In this document: piece by piece, positions 13,818-22,176 of the stretch
Layout: each line of letters starts with the position of its first letter
Position numbering within the stretch: the first letter of the stretch is position 1
Source: Pseudobacteriovorax antillogorgiicola
Lineage (GTDB): Bacteria > Bdellovibrionota_B > Oligoflexia > Oligoflexales > RGVZ01
Reading direction: 5' to 3'
Assembly (NCBI GenBank): GCA_945897695.1
Contig: CAMDGW010000011.1
Location: 1-23,158 of the forward strand
Length of the DNA: 23,158 nt
Made by a program: the position numbers and the translations under genes
Notes under the pieces: model-generated
Told to the model about the DNA's origin: nothing
Seen by the model: only the letters and a program-made list of their open reading frames with translations
Databases searched by the model: none

Positions 13818-14741
13818 ATGGAGAAGCGTTGGCGACAGCTACCAATGGTCGACAAACGCATCTTATGGGTGGCACTTTTTATCTCAATTCTAGTTCACAT
13901 GATCAGTTGGCTTGGATCCGACTGGGTTGGCCGAAGACCGCTTGTTAGGGCTGTTGATTCGGTAAAAATACGCAGCATTACAAATGACGAAAAGAAGCTT
14001 CTTGAACGCCTCAAAAAAGATTCCTTTGCCGCGCGGCGAATCATCGAAACGCCTCAAACGCCTACGGCTGCGCCCAAAGTTCCCTCAAATCTCGGCGCAC
14101 AGGACCATGCAACCGAACGTGAAACAAAATTAAAGGAAAAAATCCTTTCAAACTCAAAAGGGCAGGATGCGATAAATAAAACCACCTCGGACGCTGCCAA
14201 GCCAATGCGAGAAGCGGCAGCTACTGCCAATCCCTCATCAAGTTACAGCAACCCTTTAGTCTCGGCGGGCCCCGGTACTATGGTCATAGGAACAACCAAA
14301 CCACGACCTAAAACAGCCTACGAAAAACTTTTGCCGGACAAAACAAAGGACGTCTTTTCAAAATCCTCGACCGGCTATATGGAGCGGATCGACGCTAAAG
14401 TCGCGGATGGAGATCGCGTCGACATGAATACGACCAGCTTCAAATACATTTCCTATTTCAGCGGGCTGAGAAAGCAAATTGAACTAGTTTGGATCTACCC
14501 GGCCGAAGCTATTCAAAGAGGGCTACAAGGTGCTGTGCAATTGGAAATGACCATCGAAAAAGATGGACGCGTCAGTAAAGTCAGGCTCGTGGAATCGTCA
14601 GGCTATGAGACTTTAGACGATAACATGTTGAGAACAATTAAGTCCGCCTCGCCTTTCGCTCCATTACCAAAAGCCTGGGGCAAGCAGCGTCTAGTCGTTA
14701 CAGGGTCGTTTCACTACATCCTATCCTATGCGGGCCACTAA
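13818..14741 (+). CDS. TonB C-terminal domain protein (energy transducer TonB-like)
   Basis: ATG 13818 gives 307 residues; ATG 13770 in the same frame is an alternative and no strong ribosome site decides between them. The layout is that of TonB: short basic cytoplasmic end, one membrane helix (about 15-31, LWVALFISILVHMISWL), a long Lys/Ala/Pro/Ser-rich periplasmic linker, and a clear TonB C-terminal domain (about 210-304). That domain holds YFSGLRKQIELVWIYP, GLQGAVQLEMTIEKDGRVSKVRLVESSGY, LDDNMLRTIKSASPFAPLP and the closing VVTGSFHYIL strand. Such proteins contact outer membrane receptors or other periplasmic partners and convey the proton motive force through ExbB/ExbD. No ExbBD or receptor gene is in the window, so the partner is unknown. 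It is followed in the same direction by the lytic transglycosylase 126 bases later. Confidence 0.85.
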   Translation: MEKRWRQLPMVDKRILWVALFISILVHMISWLGSDWVGRRPLVRAVDSVKIRSITNDEKKLLERLKKDSFAARRIIETPQTPTAAPKVPSNLGAQDHATERETKLKEKILSNSKGQDAINKTTSDAAKPMREAAATANPSSSYSNPLVSAGPGTMVIGTTKPRPKTAYEKLLPDKTKDVFSKSSTGYMERIDAKVADGDRVDMNTTSFKYISYFSGLRKQIELVWIYPAEAIQRGLQGAVQLEMTIEKDGRVSKVRLVESSGYETLDDNMLRTIKSASPFAPLPKAWGKQRLVVTGSFHYILSYAGH

Positions 14742-14867
14742 ATTCGCCCTGTAATATCGGCGAAGTACCGGATTGGCCTAGGAAATTTGCCCACAAGCCG
14801 CTATCATTTCGACAGAGCTGCTACTGAATTGAGACAACGATTAACTCATGGAGCGTGATAACCTGTG

Positions 14868-16358
14868 ATGATTGGGTTTTCACTTAGACAATTCTTGACC
14901 TCTTTTTTTGCCATGATGCTGGTGGCTAGCTGCATGTCAAGATCACGCTCACTGACGGCACTCCAAGTGGGTGAGTCAGTCCAGCCAGCAAATCGCAATG
15001 GCAGCATTCCAGATGCTTTAGACGGAACGCAACCTTTTGACAATGATCAAGAAAACCCCCTCACTTCAACCAATGACGCCCCTGAAGAAGAGGACGAGGA
15101 AGATGAGCTCCTGTCGGAGCTTGATGATTCTGAGTTCTGCAAGGATACGATCTACGCTCAATGGCTGAAAGACCGCTATCTAAAAGAGAACCCTAAGGCT
15201 CAAAACCCCGAGAAAGCCTTTAAACTCGCCAGGAAGTCAAAACGCCGCCGTTCCCCGACCAAATCACCTTATGATCAACGTGAGGTTGAAGCGCTCTATT
15301 TCGCTAGAACCCGCATGGTTGGTGAAACGGTCCCCTACTTCGGTTCCATTCCAGTGGTAACCAATCCGCGCGTTGAGCACTGGATCAGATTTTTCAAAAA
15401 CTCGGGACGTTCCTCATTTCTTAAGTGGCTCGTCCGCGGAGAGTCTGTTCGCGAGCTGGTAGTTCCCATTCTCAAACAACAAGGACTACCTCCTGAGTTT
15501 ATTTTTCTCAGCATGGTGGAAAGTGGCTTTTCTAACAGCGCATACAGCCACGCAAAAGCCACAGGACCCTGGCAATTTATGCCGGGAACCGCACGTCTTT
15601 ATGGTCTAAAAATGAATATGTTTATAGATGAGCGCCGTGATCCCGCGAAGTCCACCTTGGCTGCCGCTCGACATCTCAGAGACCTCTACGAAGAGTTCGG
15701 CGACTGGTATCTTGCAATGGCCGCCTACAATGCCGGACCAGGACGCGTGCGTTCTGCGATGCGTCGCACTGGCTCAAATGATTTCTGGGTTCTTGCCGAC
15801 TCGGCCTACCTGCCTGTTGAAACGAAGAATTACGTCCCAAAAGTTTTAGCAGCCCTGCAGCTGGCCTCAAATCCAGATCGCCACGGCTTTGACGTGACCG
15901 CCGATCCTCTTGATGCGATGCCGGTGACGAGTATTCCCATGAAGGGCGCTGTTGAACTGTCGGCTCTTTCGATTCGTATGGGCGTTCCCGAGCGACTCAT
16001 TCGACACTGGAATCCAGAACTCATCAATGCCATTACCCCGCCCATCAGCCAAGCAAGTGGCCCTTACCCGTTGAGGCTGAGCCCCATTCTGGCTGACAAA
16101 TGGGCGGACGTAGAAACAAAAATTGAATTTGTTGACGTTAAAGACGTTCTCTACCACCGCATTCGCCCAGGTGAAACCTTGGGGGCCATCGCAGGCAGAT
16201 ACAGAGTTGATAAACGGAGCATTTTATCCCTGAATCCAGGTCTGCACGCGACAAAACTACGGATAGGTAAAGAAGTGGCTGTTCCTGTGACAACGATCAT
16301 GCCGCGGGGAGCCTCGTCTAAAAAACAGGCAGGAAAAACCTCGCCGACGCAAGGCTAA
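14868..16358 (+). CDS. MltD-like membrane-bound lytic transglycosylase with LysM domain
   Basis: This is a lipoprotein of 496 residues from ATG 14868 (a GTG one codon earlier is equally possible). The signal ends in the lipobox LVASC (Cys22). Residues about 45-130 form a low-complexity, strongly acidic then basic linker (EEEDEEDELLSELDD, later KSKRRRSP). The catalytic SLT domain follows: GLPPEFIFLSMVESGFS with the catalytic Glu218, SHAKATGPWQFMPGTARLYGL, DPAKSTLAAARHLRDLYEEFGDW, and MAAYNAGPGRV. The C-terminus has one LysM peptidoglycan-binding module (YHRIRPGETLGAIAGRYRV through LRIGKEVAVPV). MltD enzymes cleave the MurNAc-GlcNAc bond to 1,6-anhydro ends during wall growth and remodelling. 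E. coli MltD carries two LysM modules; here I see one clear copy. Confidence 0.9.
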   Translation: MIGFSLRQFLTSFFAMMLVASCMSRSRSLTALQVGESVQPANRNGSIPDALDGTQPFDNDQENPLTSTNDAPEEEDEEDELLSELDDSEFCKDTIYAQWLKDRYLKENPKAQNPEKAFKLARKSKRRRSPTKSPYDQREVEALYFARTRMVGETVPYFGSIPVVTNPRVEHWIRFFKNSGRSSFLKWLVRGESVRELVVPILKQQGLPPEFIFLSMVESGFSNSAYSHAKATGPWQFMPGTARLYGLKMNMFIDERRDPAKSTLAAARHLRDLYEEFGDWYLAMAAYNAGPGRVRSAMRRTGSNDFWVLADSAYLPVETKNYVPKVLAALQLASNPDRHGFDVTADPLDAMPVTSIPMKGAVELSALSIRMGVPERLIRHWNPELINAITPPISQASGPYPLRLSPILADKWADVETKIEFVDVKDVLYHRIRPGETLGAIAGRYRVDKRSILSLNPGLHATKLRIGKEVAVPVTTIMPRGASSKKQAGKTSPTQG

Positions 16359-16428
16359 AAAATTTGCAATTTCAAAGTGGTAGCGATCATCTTTGGCTGC
16401 ATTCGGTCTTGCACGGTCAGAGCCGTCT

Positions 16429-16481
16429 TGTTACTGTCTCCCCTCAGTTTGTTACTGATTACGAAATAGACACTGTTACTG
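16429..16481 (+). repeat. Three direct copies of TGTTACTG ahead of etfB
   Basis: The octamer TGTTACTG occurs at 16429-16436, 16450-16457 and 16474-16481, with start-to-start distances of 21 and 24 bases, close to two helical turns. The last copy abuts the etfB ribosome site (GGGAGAG) and ends 10 bases before the ATG. This suggests binding sites for a regulator of etfBA. No regulator gene is adjacent. Confidence 0.6.
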
Positions 16482-16491
16482 GGAGAGTCCC

Positions 16492-17277
16492 ATGAAAATT
16501 CTTGTATTGATCAAACAGACACCCGATACGGAATCAAAAATCCGTTTGTCTGGAGATGGCAAATCCATCGAGCAAGGTGACATTAAATACATTATCAACC
16601 CCTACGATGAGTTTGCGATCGAAGAAGGTCTAAAACTGAAAGAAAAGCTAGGCAGCGGTGAAGTTGTCATCGCTAGTTTTGGCGGCGAAACAGCCAAAGA
16701 GCTCATTGTCAAAGGTCTTGCCATGGGCGGTGATCGTGGACTTCTTATCAGCAACGCTGGTCTTGAAGGGGCAGATTCTCTTGCTATCGCTAAAGTTCTT
16801 ACAGGCGCGATCAAAGCTGAAAAAGCTGATGTTGTTTTCTGCGGAAAACAGGCAATCGACGACGACAACATGCATGTCGGCACCATGGCAGCTGAAATGC
16901 TTGGCTGGCCTCATGTCAACGTCGTAACAAAGTTCGACCTAAACGGCACGACCGCGCGCGTAGAACGCGAAGTCGAAGGCGGAAAAGTAGAGGTCTACGA
17001 CGTAACATTGCCGGCCATTTTTGGTGCGCATAAGTCATTAAACACTCCTCGGTATGCATCCTTGCCAGGCATTATGAAAGCAAAGAAAAAGCCGTTTGAC
17101 CTGAAAACTCCTGGCGACGTTGGTGTTGATCCATCGACTCTCAAGGCAAAGGCCGTCATCAAGGGATACAAATATCCTCCAGAGAAGCCAAAAGGACAGA
17201 TCTTCGCTGGCGAGCCTGTTGAGGTAATGGTTGAGAAAGTCGTTAAACTACTTCGTCAAGAAGCAAAAGTGATCTAA
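16492..17277 (+). CDS. etfB: Electron transfer flavoprotein beta subunit
   Basis: The 261-residue protein matches EtfB along its full length: MKILVLIKQTPDTESKIR, the INPYDEFAIEEGLKLKE block, GKQAIDDDNMHVGTMAAEMLGWP (about residues 117-139) and the signature-like VYDVTLPAIFGAHKSLNTPRYASLPGIMKAKKKP. EtfB pairs with EtfA to form the FAD- and AMP-containing heterodimer that accepts electrons from acyl-CoA and other dehydrogenases and passes them to ETF-quinone oxidoreductase. The start ATG 16492 has GGGAGAG before it. It is the first gene of a two-gene operon with etfA, 16 bases apart. Three TGTTACTG repeats in the leader may govern its expression. Confidence 0.95.
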   Translation: MKILVLIKQTPDTESKIRLSGDGKSIEQGDIKYIINPYDEFAIEEGLKLKEKLGSGEVVIASFGGETAKELIVKGLAMGGDRGLLISNAGLEGADSLAIAKVLTGAIKAEKADVVFCGKQAIDDDNMHVGTMAAEMLGWPHVNVVTKFDLNGTTARVEREVEGGKVEVYDVTLPAIFGAHKSLNTPRYASLPGIMKAKKKPFDLKTPGDVGVDPSTLKAKAVIKGYKYPPEKPKGQIFAGEPVEVMVEKVVKLLRQEAKVI

Positions 17278-17293
17278 ATCCGGAGGCTGACCC

Positions 17294-18262
17294 ATGAAAG
17301 TTTTAGTTTTTGTTGAACAGCGTGACGGTAAGATCAAATCATCAGCCCACGAGGCGCTGACCGTCGGATTTAAACTCGCAGGAAGCTCTGCAAACCTGGC
17401 AGCTGTTTTGGTAGGCCAGGGTGTGGCAGGACTTAGCGGCCAACTAGCAGGCTGGGGTGCCGACACGGTTTATACTGCGGATAGCGCAGACCTCTCCCTT
17501 TACAACATTCAAGGCTATTCAAATGGCGTAGAGGCAGCGATCAAAGCCTTCTCACCTGATGTCGTACTTGGTGTGGCATCACCCATGGGACGCGACGTAT
17601 TTCCACGACTTGCTGCTCGCATGGATGGCGCAATTTTGACTGATCTTACCTCCATCGAAGCCGCAGGAAACGGCGTCCAAGGCACAAAACCTATGTACTC
17701 AGGCAAGTGCATTGCGGACGTAGCAACCGACGGAGCAAAAATCTCCTTTGTCACGATTCGCCAAAATGTTTTTCCTTCATCTAAAGCTGAAAGTGGTAAC
17801 GCAACCGCTACGCCAGTGACTGCTGCGGCTGGTGACGGAAAAATCAAGACCATCGAAATCCGGAAGGGAAAAAGTGCGAAGCCAGATCTCACCGAGGCCT
17901 CACTCATTATCTCGGGCGGCCGTGCAATGGGTAATTCAGAAAACTTTAAAATTTTGGCAGATTGCGCAGACGTTATTGGGGCAACAATTGGCGCTTCACG
18001 CGCAGCGGTCGACTCAGGTTATGCAACCCATGATATGCAGGTTGGTCAAACCGGTAAGACGGTTAACCCGAACTTATATATTGCTTGCGGTATTTCCGGT
18101 TCCATCCAACACATGGCTGGGATGCGCACCTCGAAGGTCATCGTGGCTGTGAACACCGACAAAGACGCACCGATCTTCGGTGTTGCTTCCTACGGTATTG
18201 TGGGTGACCTCTTCAAAGTTGTTCCTCTCTTAACAGAGCAGTTCAAGACACTATTGAAGTAA
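17294..18262 (+). CDS. etfA: Electron transfer flavoprotein alpha subunit
   Basis: The protein has 322 residues, the usual EtfA size. The N-terminal half (MKVLVFVEQRDGKIK, then DVVLGVASPMGRDVFPRLAARM) forms the shared ETF fold. The C-terminal FAD domain is complete: ISGGRAMG (206-213), GASRAAVDSG (233-242), and QVGQTGKTVNPNLYIACGISG followed by SIQHMAGM (249-277), the family FAD-binding signature. It binds the redox-active FAD and works as a soluble heterodimer with EtfB. A GGAGG ribosome site lies 9 bases ahead of the ATG. The operon ends in a strong hairpin terminator. No acyl-CoA dehydrogenase or ETF dehydrogenase gene is in the window. Confidence 0.95.
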   Translation: MKVLVFVEQRDGKIKSSAHEALTVGFKLAGSSANLAAVLVGQGVAGLSGQLAGWGADTVYTADSADLSLYNIQGYSNGVEAAIKAFSPDVVLGVASPMGRDVFPRLAARMDGAILTDLTSIEAAGNGVQGTKPMYSGKCIADVATDGAKISFVTIRQNVFPSSKAESGNATATPVTAAAGDGKIKTIEIRKGKSAKPDLTEASLIISGGRAMGNSENFKILADCADVIGATIGASRAAVDSGYATHDMQVGQTGKTVNPNLYIACGISGSIQHMAGMRTSKVIVAVNTDKDAPIFGVASYGIVGDLFKVVPLLTEQFKTLLK

Positions 18263-18273
18263 TTATCTATTTC

Positions 18274-18310
18274 AAAACAGCCCGGTGGGTCTCCCCACCG
18301 GGCTGTTTTT
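18274..18310 (+). terminator. Intrinsic terminator of the etfBA operon
   Basis: A perfect 16-bp GC-rich stem (18274-18289 with 18294-18309), a 4-base loop and a run of T close the etfBA transcript 12 bases after the etfA stop. The stem core is GCCCGGTGGG. It is one of the clearest terminators in the window. Confidence 0.92.
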
Positions 18311-18379
18311 GCGTTTTTTCGCCCGTGGACTCTTAGCTACTCATAAGTTACCATATGGCAACACTCATCAGGAGATGCT

Positions 18380-19312
18380 ATGCCCACGGTCAATGACGTG
18401 ACCAAGGTTGCTTTAAACTCCTCCCTGTCCGAACTGGCGGCACTCGAACCCGACCTTTGGCTACAGGTCATGGGAAGCATCCGCAAAACAGTGGAAAAAA
18501 AGCAAATGTCGCAACTAGCGATGATGAGCCAAAGGGCAGGAGCAACGATCAGCCGCTGGGTTGATGCTGCAGAGAGTCCCATCGCAAATACGCAGCACGC
18601 GCGCCATGAACTCATCAAAGCAAGAATGACAACGCTTGCCGTTGAGCAATTTGTAGCCGCATTTACCGGTGCAAACCTCAAACCTTCTTTCAAAGATAGA
18701 GTAGCTCTGAAGCTTGGTATTCTGAGGCATTTAGAGTCGGGGACATTGCTAACACTTGCTGAATTTGAAAAATCTTGGAAGCGCATTGGAAATCACTCTG
18801 CAGGAGCGACGGCTATTCAGACGGCAGGTTTTTGGTCAGTGCCGACTCAAGAACTTTGCTTGGCTATAAAGGAATATGCCCACGGTAGAGACATACTCGA
18901 GATTGGCGCAGGTCGTGGACTCTTTATTTCCGGCCTTCGAGATGTCAATGTTCATGCATTTGGTATCGATAATTGCAGTTGGTCTCTGGCAAAACAGGTC
19001 ATTAAAAAGGCTAAGCCCTGCATGAGCGAGGAATCGGCAGAGGCTGCTTTGAAGGTTCGCCAACCGTCGGTGGTCTTATCAGTATGGCCGCCACCCTCCA
19101 ACTCATTTGAAGGGGCAATATTTGCCACGAAGTCAGTCCAGCTCTACCTAGCTATCGTTAGCTCACACCAATTTGCCAGCGGCAATTGGAACGATTACAA
19201 AGCCCAAGAAAAAGACCCTAAAGGATTCACCTGTGTGACCAATGAGGTCATAAACAAAATGTTACGCCCCGTTGAGTCTGACCAAAAAATTCTAATCTTC
19301 CGCCGGCGCTAA
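18380..19312 (+). CDS. SAM-dependent methyltransferase-like protein
   Basis: The start is ATG 18380 with AGGAG 6 bases ahead; the product has 310 residues. The first 150 residues are helical and not recognised. From 172 a Rossmann methyltransferase begins: DILEIGAGRGLF (motif I, 171-182), VHAFGIDN (191-198, acidic end of beta-2), and VVLSVWPPPSNSFE (231-244) in the position of motif IV. The last strand KILIFRRR closes the fold. This pattern is that of class I SAM enzymes whose substrate is unknown. It is flanked by the etfBA terminator and by a convergent phosphatase gene only 3 bases from its stop, so it is probably transcribed alone. Catalytic activity is plausible but unproven. Confidence 0.6.
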   Translation: MPTVNDVTKVALNSSLSELAALEPDLWLQVMGSIRKTVEKKQMSQLAMMSQRAGATISRWVDAAESPIANTQHARHELIKARMTTLAVEQFVAAFTGANLKPSFKDRVALKLGILRHLESGTLLTLAEFEKSWKRIGNHSAGATAIQTAGFWSVPTQELCLAIKEYAHGRDILEIGAGRGLFISGLRDVNVHAFGIDNCSWSLAKQVIKKAKPCMSEESAEAALKVRQPSVVLSVWPPPSNSFEGAIFATKSVQLYLAIVSSHQFASGNWNDYKAQEKDPKGFTCVTNEVINKMLRPVESDQKILIFRRR

Positions 19313-19315
19313 TGA

Positions 19316-20170
19316 TTAATCGTCTTTTTTCGGACGACATGTGAAATTAGATTTCACTGCAGTGACCCGCAAGGACTTGAGATCAATAGCGGTCAAAGCC
19401 CCCCCGTAGACAGCACCCGTATCGATTTGGATCGTACCTAATTGGGGCGCTCGCTCAACACCAGAAAGCGGAGTGTGCCCCGAGATGTGCCGTTTCCCTG
19501 GAACAATCATGGCACTTGGAAATTCGCGCTCCCAAAGGCAGCGCACAAGAGACGCGTTTATTGTTCGTTCATCCACATCAATTCCCTGATCTTTTGCTTC
19601 AAACAATTCAAGATCGCCCACAGTTAGTAACGCATGACTTACGATAGCCTTCGTAGAACGAAAAACGAGGGGAGCCCCAAATAGCAGTCTCAGGTGCGAA
19701 ACAGGAACCCTATCCCAGGTATCAAGATCTTCAATATTTGCTCCGTAACTTTCAAACACTGAGCGACCACCGTTCTGCCTCCAAGAAGCAATACTTGTCA
19801 TCTGGGCACGAAAAATCTTGAATAACTGCTGGTGATACCAACTAAACTCGATATTTGCTCCAGACAAAAGATCTGGGCGTAGCCCAGCAAACGCCAGCAA
19901 AAAAAAAGTTTCGTGGTTCCCGAGGATAACATCATGTGTTCCAGCAGCGTGACCAAGTGCGAAATGGTCAATTACGTTTCTGGTATCGGGGCCTCGGTCG
20001 CATAAATCACCAAGCGATAAAAACTTAACTGAGCCAGCTCCCGCACGCTGCGAGAGCTTTTTAATTTTTGTTTCTAGTGCTATCAGCTCGGCAAAACAGC
20101 CGTGAATGTCCCCTATCACATAAGTTCGCGAGGATTTTTCTAAGATAATGTCTCTAATTGAACAGGCCAA
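19316..20170 (-). CDS. Calcineurin-like metallophosphoesterase (PrpA/ApaH-type serine/threonine phosphatase)
   Basis: This 284-residue enzyme carries every motif of the PPP/ApaH superfamily: GDIHG (20-24), GDLCDRG (54-60), GNHE (84-87), a later metal-ligand His in the SHALL segment, and SGHTPLSG near 230. It should be a two-metal cytoplasmic phosphatase acting on phosphoproteins or dinucleoside polyphosphates; sequence does not decide between them. The start is a TTG at 20170, because no ATG or GTG lies before the GDIHG motif and a GGGAAG ribosome site is placed 5 bases ahead. It begins 24 bases after the stop of the ABC exporter gene and is probably co-transcribed with it. Confidence 0.87.
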   Translation of the reverse strand: MACSIRDIILEKSSRTYVIGDIHGCFAELIALETKIKKLSQRAGAGSVKFLSLGDLCDRGPDTRNVIDHFALGHAAGTHDVILGNHETFFLLAFAGLRPDLLSGANIEFSWYHQQLFKIFRAQMTSIASWRQNGGRSVFESYGANIEDLDTWDRVPVSHLRLLFGAPLVFRSTKAIVSHALLTVGDLELFEAKDQGIDVDERTINASLVRCLWEREFPSAMIVPGKRHISGHTPLSGVERAPQLGTIQIDTGAVYGGALTAIDLKSLRVTAVKSNFTCRPKKDD

Positions 20171-20194
20171 ATCAGCTTCCCGTATTGATCAGTA

Positions 20195-22015
20195 TCAACG
20201 AAATAATTCCTTGAAAACACCACTTTGCAAGACTTCGGACTTCGCGCCTGCCGCCACCAATTGACCATCTTCAAGCAACAGCAACTCATCGCTGACATCC
20301 ACTGCTGCCCTGCGGTGGGCAATCATCAACACAACCGTACCTTTTCTCGCAAGATCTCGGACAAAATCCAGGATCACCTTTTCCAACTCAGGATCAAGAG
20401 CACTTGTCCCTTCATCGACAAGGACAAACGGAGCATGGTGATAAACCAACCTAGCTAACTGAAGGCGCTGCAACTGCCCGCCCGATAATTGGAGAGCACC
20501 AGGCCCAACCATTGTATCTAGACCAAGCGGCAAACGATCGTTGGCCAGGGAAAACTGCACCGTTTGCAGTGCATGCTGCGCACGCACCAGGTCATATGAG
20601 CTAAATGGATAGGAAATCACTTCACCAATCTTTGCAGGAATAATGGGAACTTGCTGCGGCAGGTAGGCCAGGTCAAGCGTCCTATCATCAAATTGCCGTG
20701 CAATGGTGCCGCCTATACCTCCAGTTGATAGAGGTCGCAGTCCCAAAATTGCATTAAATACGCTACTTTTTCCAGCGCCCGAGCGTCCGATCAGACAGTA
20801 AATTTTTCCGGACTGGAACCTGTAGGTGAAATTCTTCAGAGCAGCAGCTTCGTTGTAGCGAAGAGTCACATCTTTGAGTTCTAAAACCGAGTTTTCTGCC
20901 CCTGTTCCAAATTCAGAGGAGCGAACGTCTTTTAGCGATGCTGCCCTGAATCCACCTATCGCATCAAAAATACGATCAGCTGCCGCAATCCCCTCACGGT
21001 TGCTATTGAAATATCGACCAAGTTTGGCAGCCGACTGCGCTAACAACGCCAGGGTGGAAAAAAATGACATCGCGACAGAACCAGACAGGTCTCCAGCGGC
21101 AATATCATGAAAAGCTATAGCGAGTACCACAGACATGGCAAACACTCCGAGAAACTCAATGAGCGGCGAAGTTCGAGCTTTTAAACGGGCAGCGCGAAAG
21201 AAACGCTCAAACAGGTCCTGACTTGAACTCTGCATCGATTGTACTTCTGAGTTTTCGGTGCGAAACTGCTTGATCGTTTCCAGTCCCAAAAGTCTCTGCT
21301 GTATCCATTCTCCAAGAATGGAATTATCCTCCAATGCCGCAGACGCACGGCGCCTAAGCTTTTTTCCCAAGCGATTCAGCACGCCGCCTATAGGCGCCAA
21401 GCAAAAAAAGAAAATGAAGAAAAGCTTCGGGGAAAGGACCAACAGAGAAATTGCCATAAATACGACCTGAAATCCTTCGCGCGGAAGGCCTCCAAAGTAA
21501 TGAACCACGTAGTCACGACATGTGCGGATATCTTGTGAGATCAGACCGCCAAGATGCGCCTCAGCCCGTGCGATCATGCCATCATCCCGCTGCCCGGGAC
21601 TCACCAGAACAAATGAATCTACAAGATCCTGACGCCACTCATAGGCCAGACGTTCTCCTAGCTTTTCCCAGGTGAGCCATTGCCAAAAGGTCAGCGCAGA
21701 CTTAAAAGTTGCTACGGCTACCAGAGCAAACGGCAATACATAATAGATCTGCGCAGCGGCAACCCCTGAGCCTTGCAAATATGGGCTCAACGACTCGGCC
21801 CACACGCTCCCAAAGAGCTCCTTCCAGGTAAGCAAACCCTCCGTCGGCGTCAAAAGCAACTTTAGGGCTGGACCAATCAGCACTCCCATCAATGCCGCAA
21901 GAAGGCCAAGCAAAACTGCTGCAAAATTTGCTGCAAAAACGCGAAATCGCCAGGGCCTTAAGGACCGGGCGATCTGCTTGCGGGCAGACAACTTAGAAGT
22001 GGAAGTCTGTTCCAT
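20195..22015 (-). CDS. ABC-type exporter, fused membrane and ATP-binding domains
   Basis: ATG 22015 is taken as start (606 residues); a GTG at 22030 adds five residues and cannot be excluded. Numbering from the GTG, a six-helix ABC membrane domain (about 30-345) includes helices at 32-60, 90-112, 186-213 and 291-310. The ATPase domain (about 383-611) has Walker A GRSGAGKSS (415-423), Q-loop LPQQ (457-460), signature LSGGQLQ (515-521), Walker B FVLVDE with catalytic Glu540, and H-loop His572. The usual DEPTSALD reads DEGTSALD. The single-chain half-transporter layout is like MsbA/LmrA exporters and works as a homodimer or with a partner half. Cargo is unknown. It lies between tRNA-Leu and the phosphatase gene on the same strand. 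Confidence 0.9.
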   Translation of the reverse strand: MEQTSTSKLSARKQIARSLRPWRFRVFAANFAAVLLGLLAALMGVLIGPALKLLLTPTEGLLTWKELFGSVWAESLSPYLQGSGVAAAQIYYVLPFALVAVATFKSALTFWQWLTWEKLGERLAYEWRQDLVDSFVLVSPGQRDDGMIARAEAHLGGLISQDIRTCRDYVVHYFGGLPREGFQVVFMAISLLVLSPKLFFIFFFCLAPIGGVLNRLGKKLRRRASAALEDNSILGEWIQQRLLGLETIKQFRTENSEVQSMQSSSQDLFERFFRAARLKARTSPLIEFLGVFAMSVVLAIAFHDIAAGDLSGSVAMSFFSTLALLAQSAAKLGRYFNSNREGIAAADRIFDAIGGFRAASLKDVRSSEFGTGAENSVLELKDVTLRYNEAAALKNFTYRFQSGKIYCLIGRSGAGKSSVFNAILGLRPLSTGGIGGTIARQFDDRTLDLAYLPQQVPIIPAKIGEVISYPFSSYDLVRAQHALQTVQFSLANDRLPLGLDTMVGPGALQLSGGQLQRLQLARLVYHHAPFVLVDEGTSALDPELEKVILDFVRDLARKGTVVLMIAHRRAAVDVSDELLLLEDGQLVAAGAKSEVLQSGVFKELFR

Positions 22016-22071
22016 TTTCGATGATTGCACTCTATTAACCGCACTTTCATCTGCTGCGGCGTGTCACAATT

Positions 22072-22156
22072 TGGTGCGAAGAGGGGGACTTGAACCCCCA
22101 AGCCTCTCAGCACTGGCTTCTGAGACCAGCGTGTCTACCAATTCCACCATCTTCGC
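22072..22156 (-). tRNA. tRNA-Leu, anticodon CAG
   Basis: The minus strand reads as an 85-base type II tRNA. The acceptor GCGAAGA pairs with TCTTCGC, then discriminator A and an encoded CCA. The D-arm contains GGAATTGGTAGA. The anticodon stem CTGGT/GCCAG encloses the loop CTCAGAA with CAG at 22120-22122. A 13-base variable arm follows, then the T-arm GGGGG-TTCAAGT-CCCCC. It lies 20 bases after the clpP stop and 56 bases before the ABC exporter start, so it may be processed from a shared transcript. Confidence 0.96.
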
Positions 22157-22176
22157 TAACCTTATGAGCCGCAACC

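Noticed and set aside
14743..14764. TTCGCC/GGCGAA hairpin after the tonB-like gene as a terminator
   Set aside because: Only 6 bp with a 10-base loop and no T-run; too weak to call.
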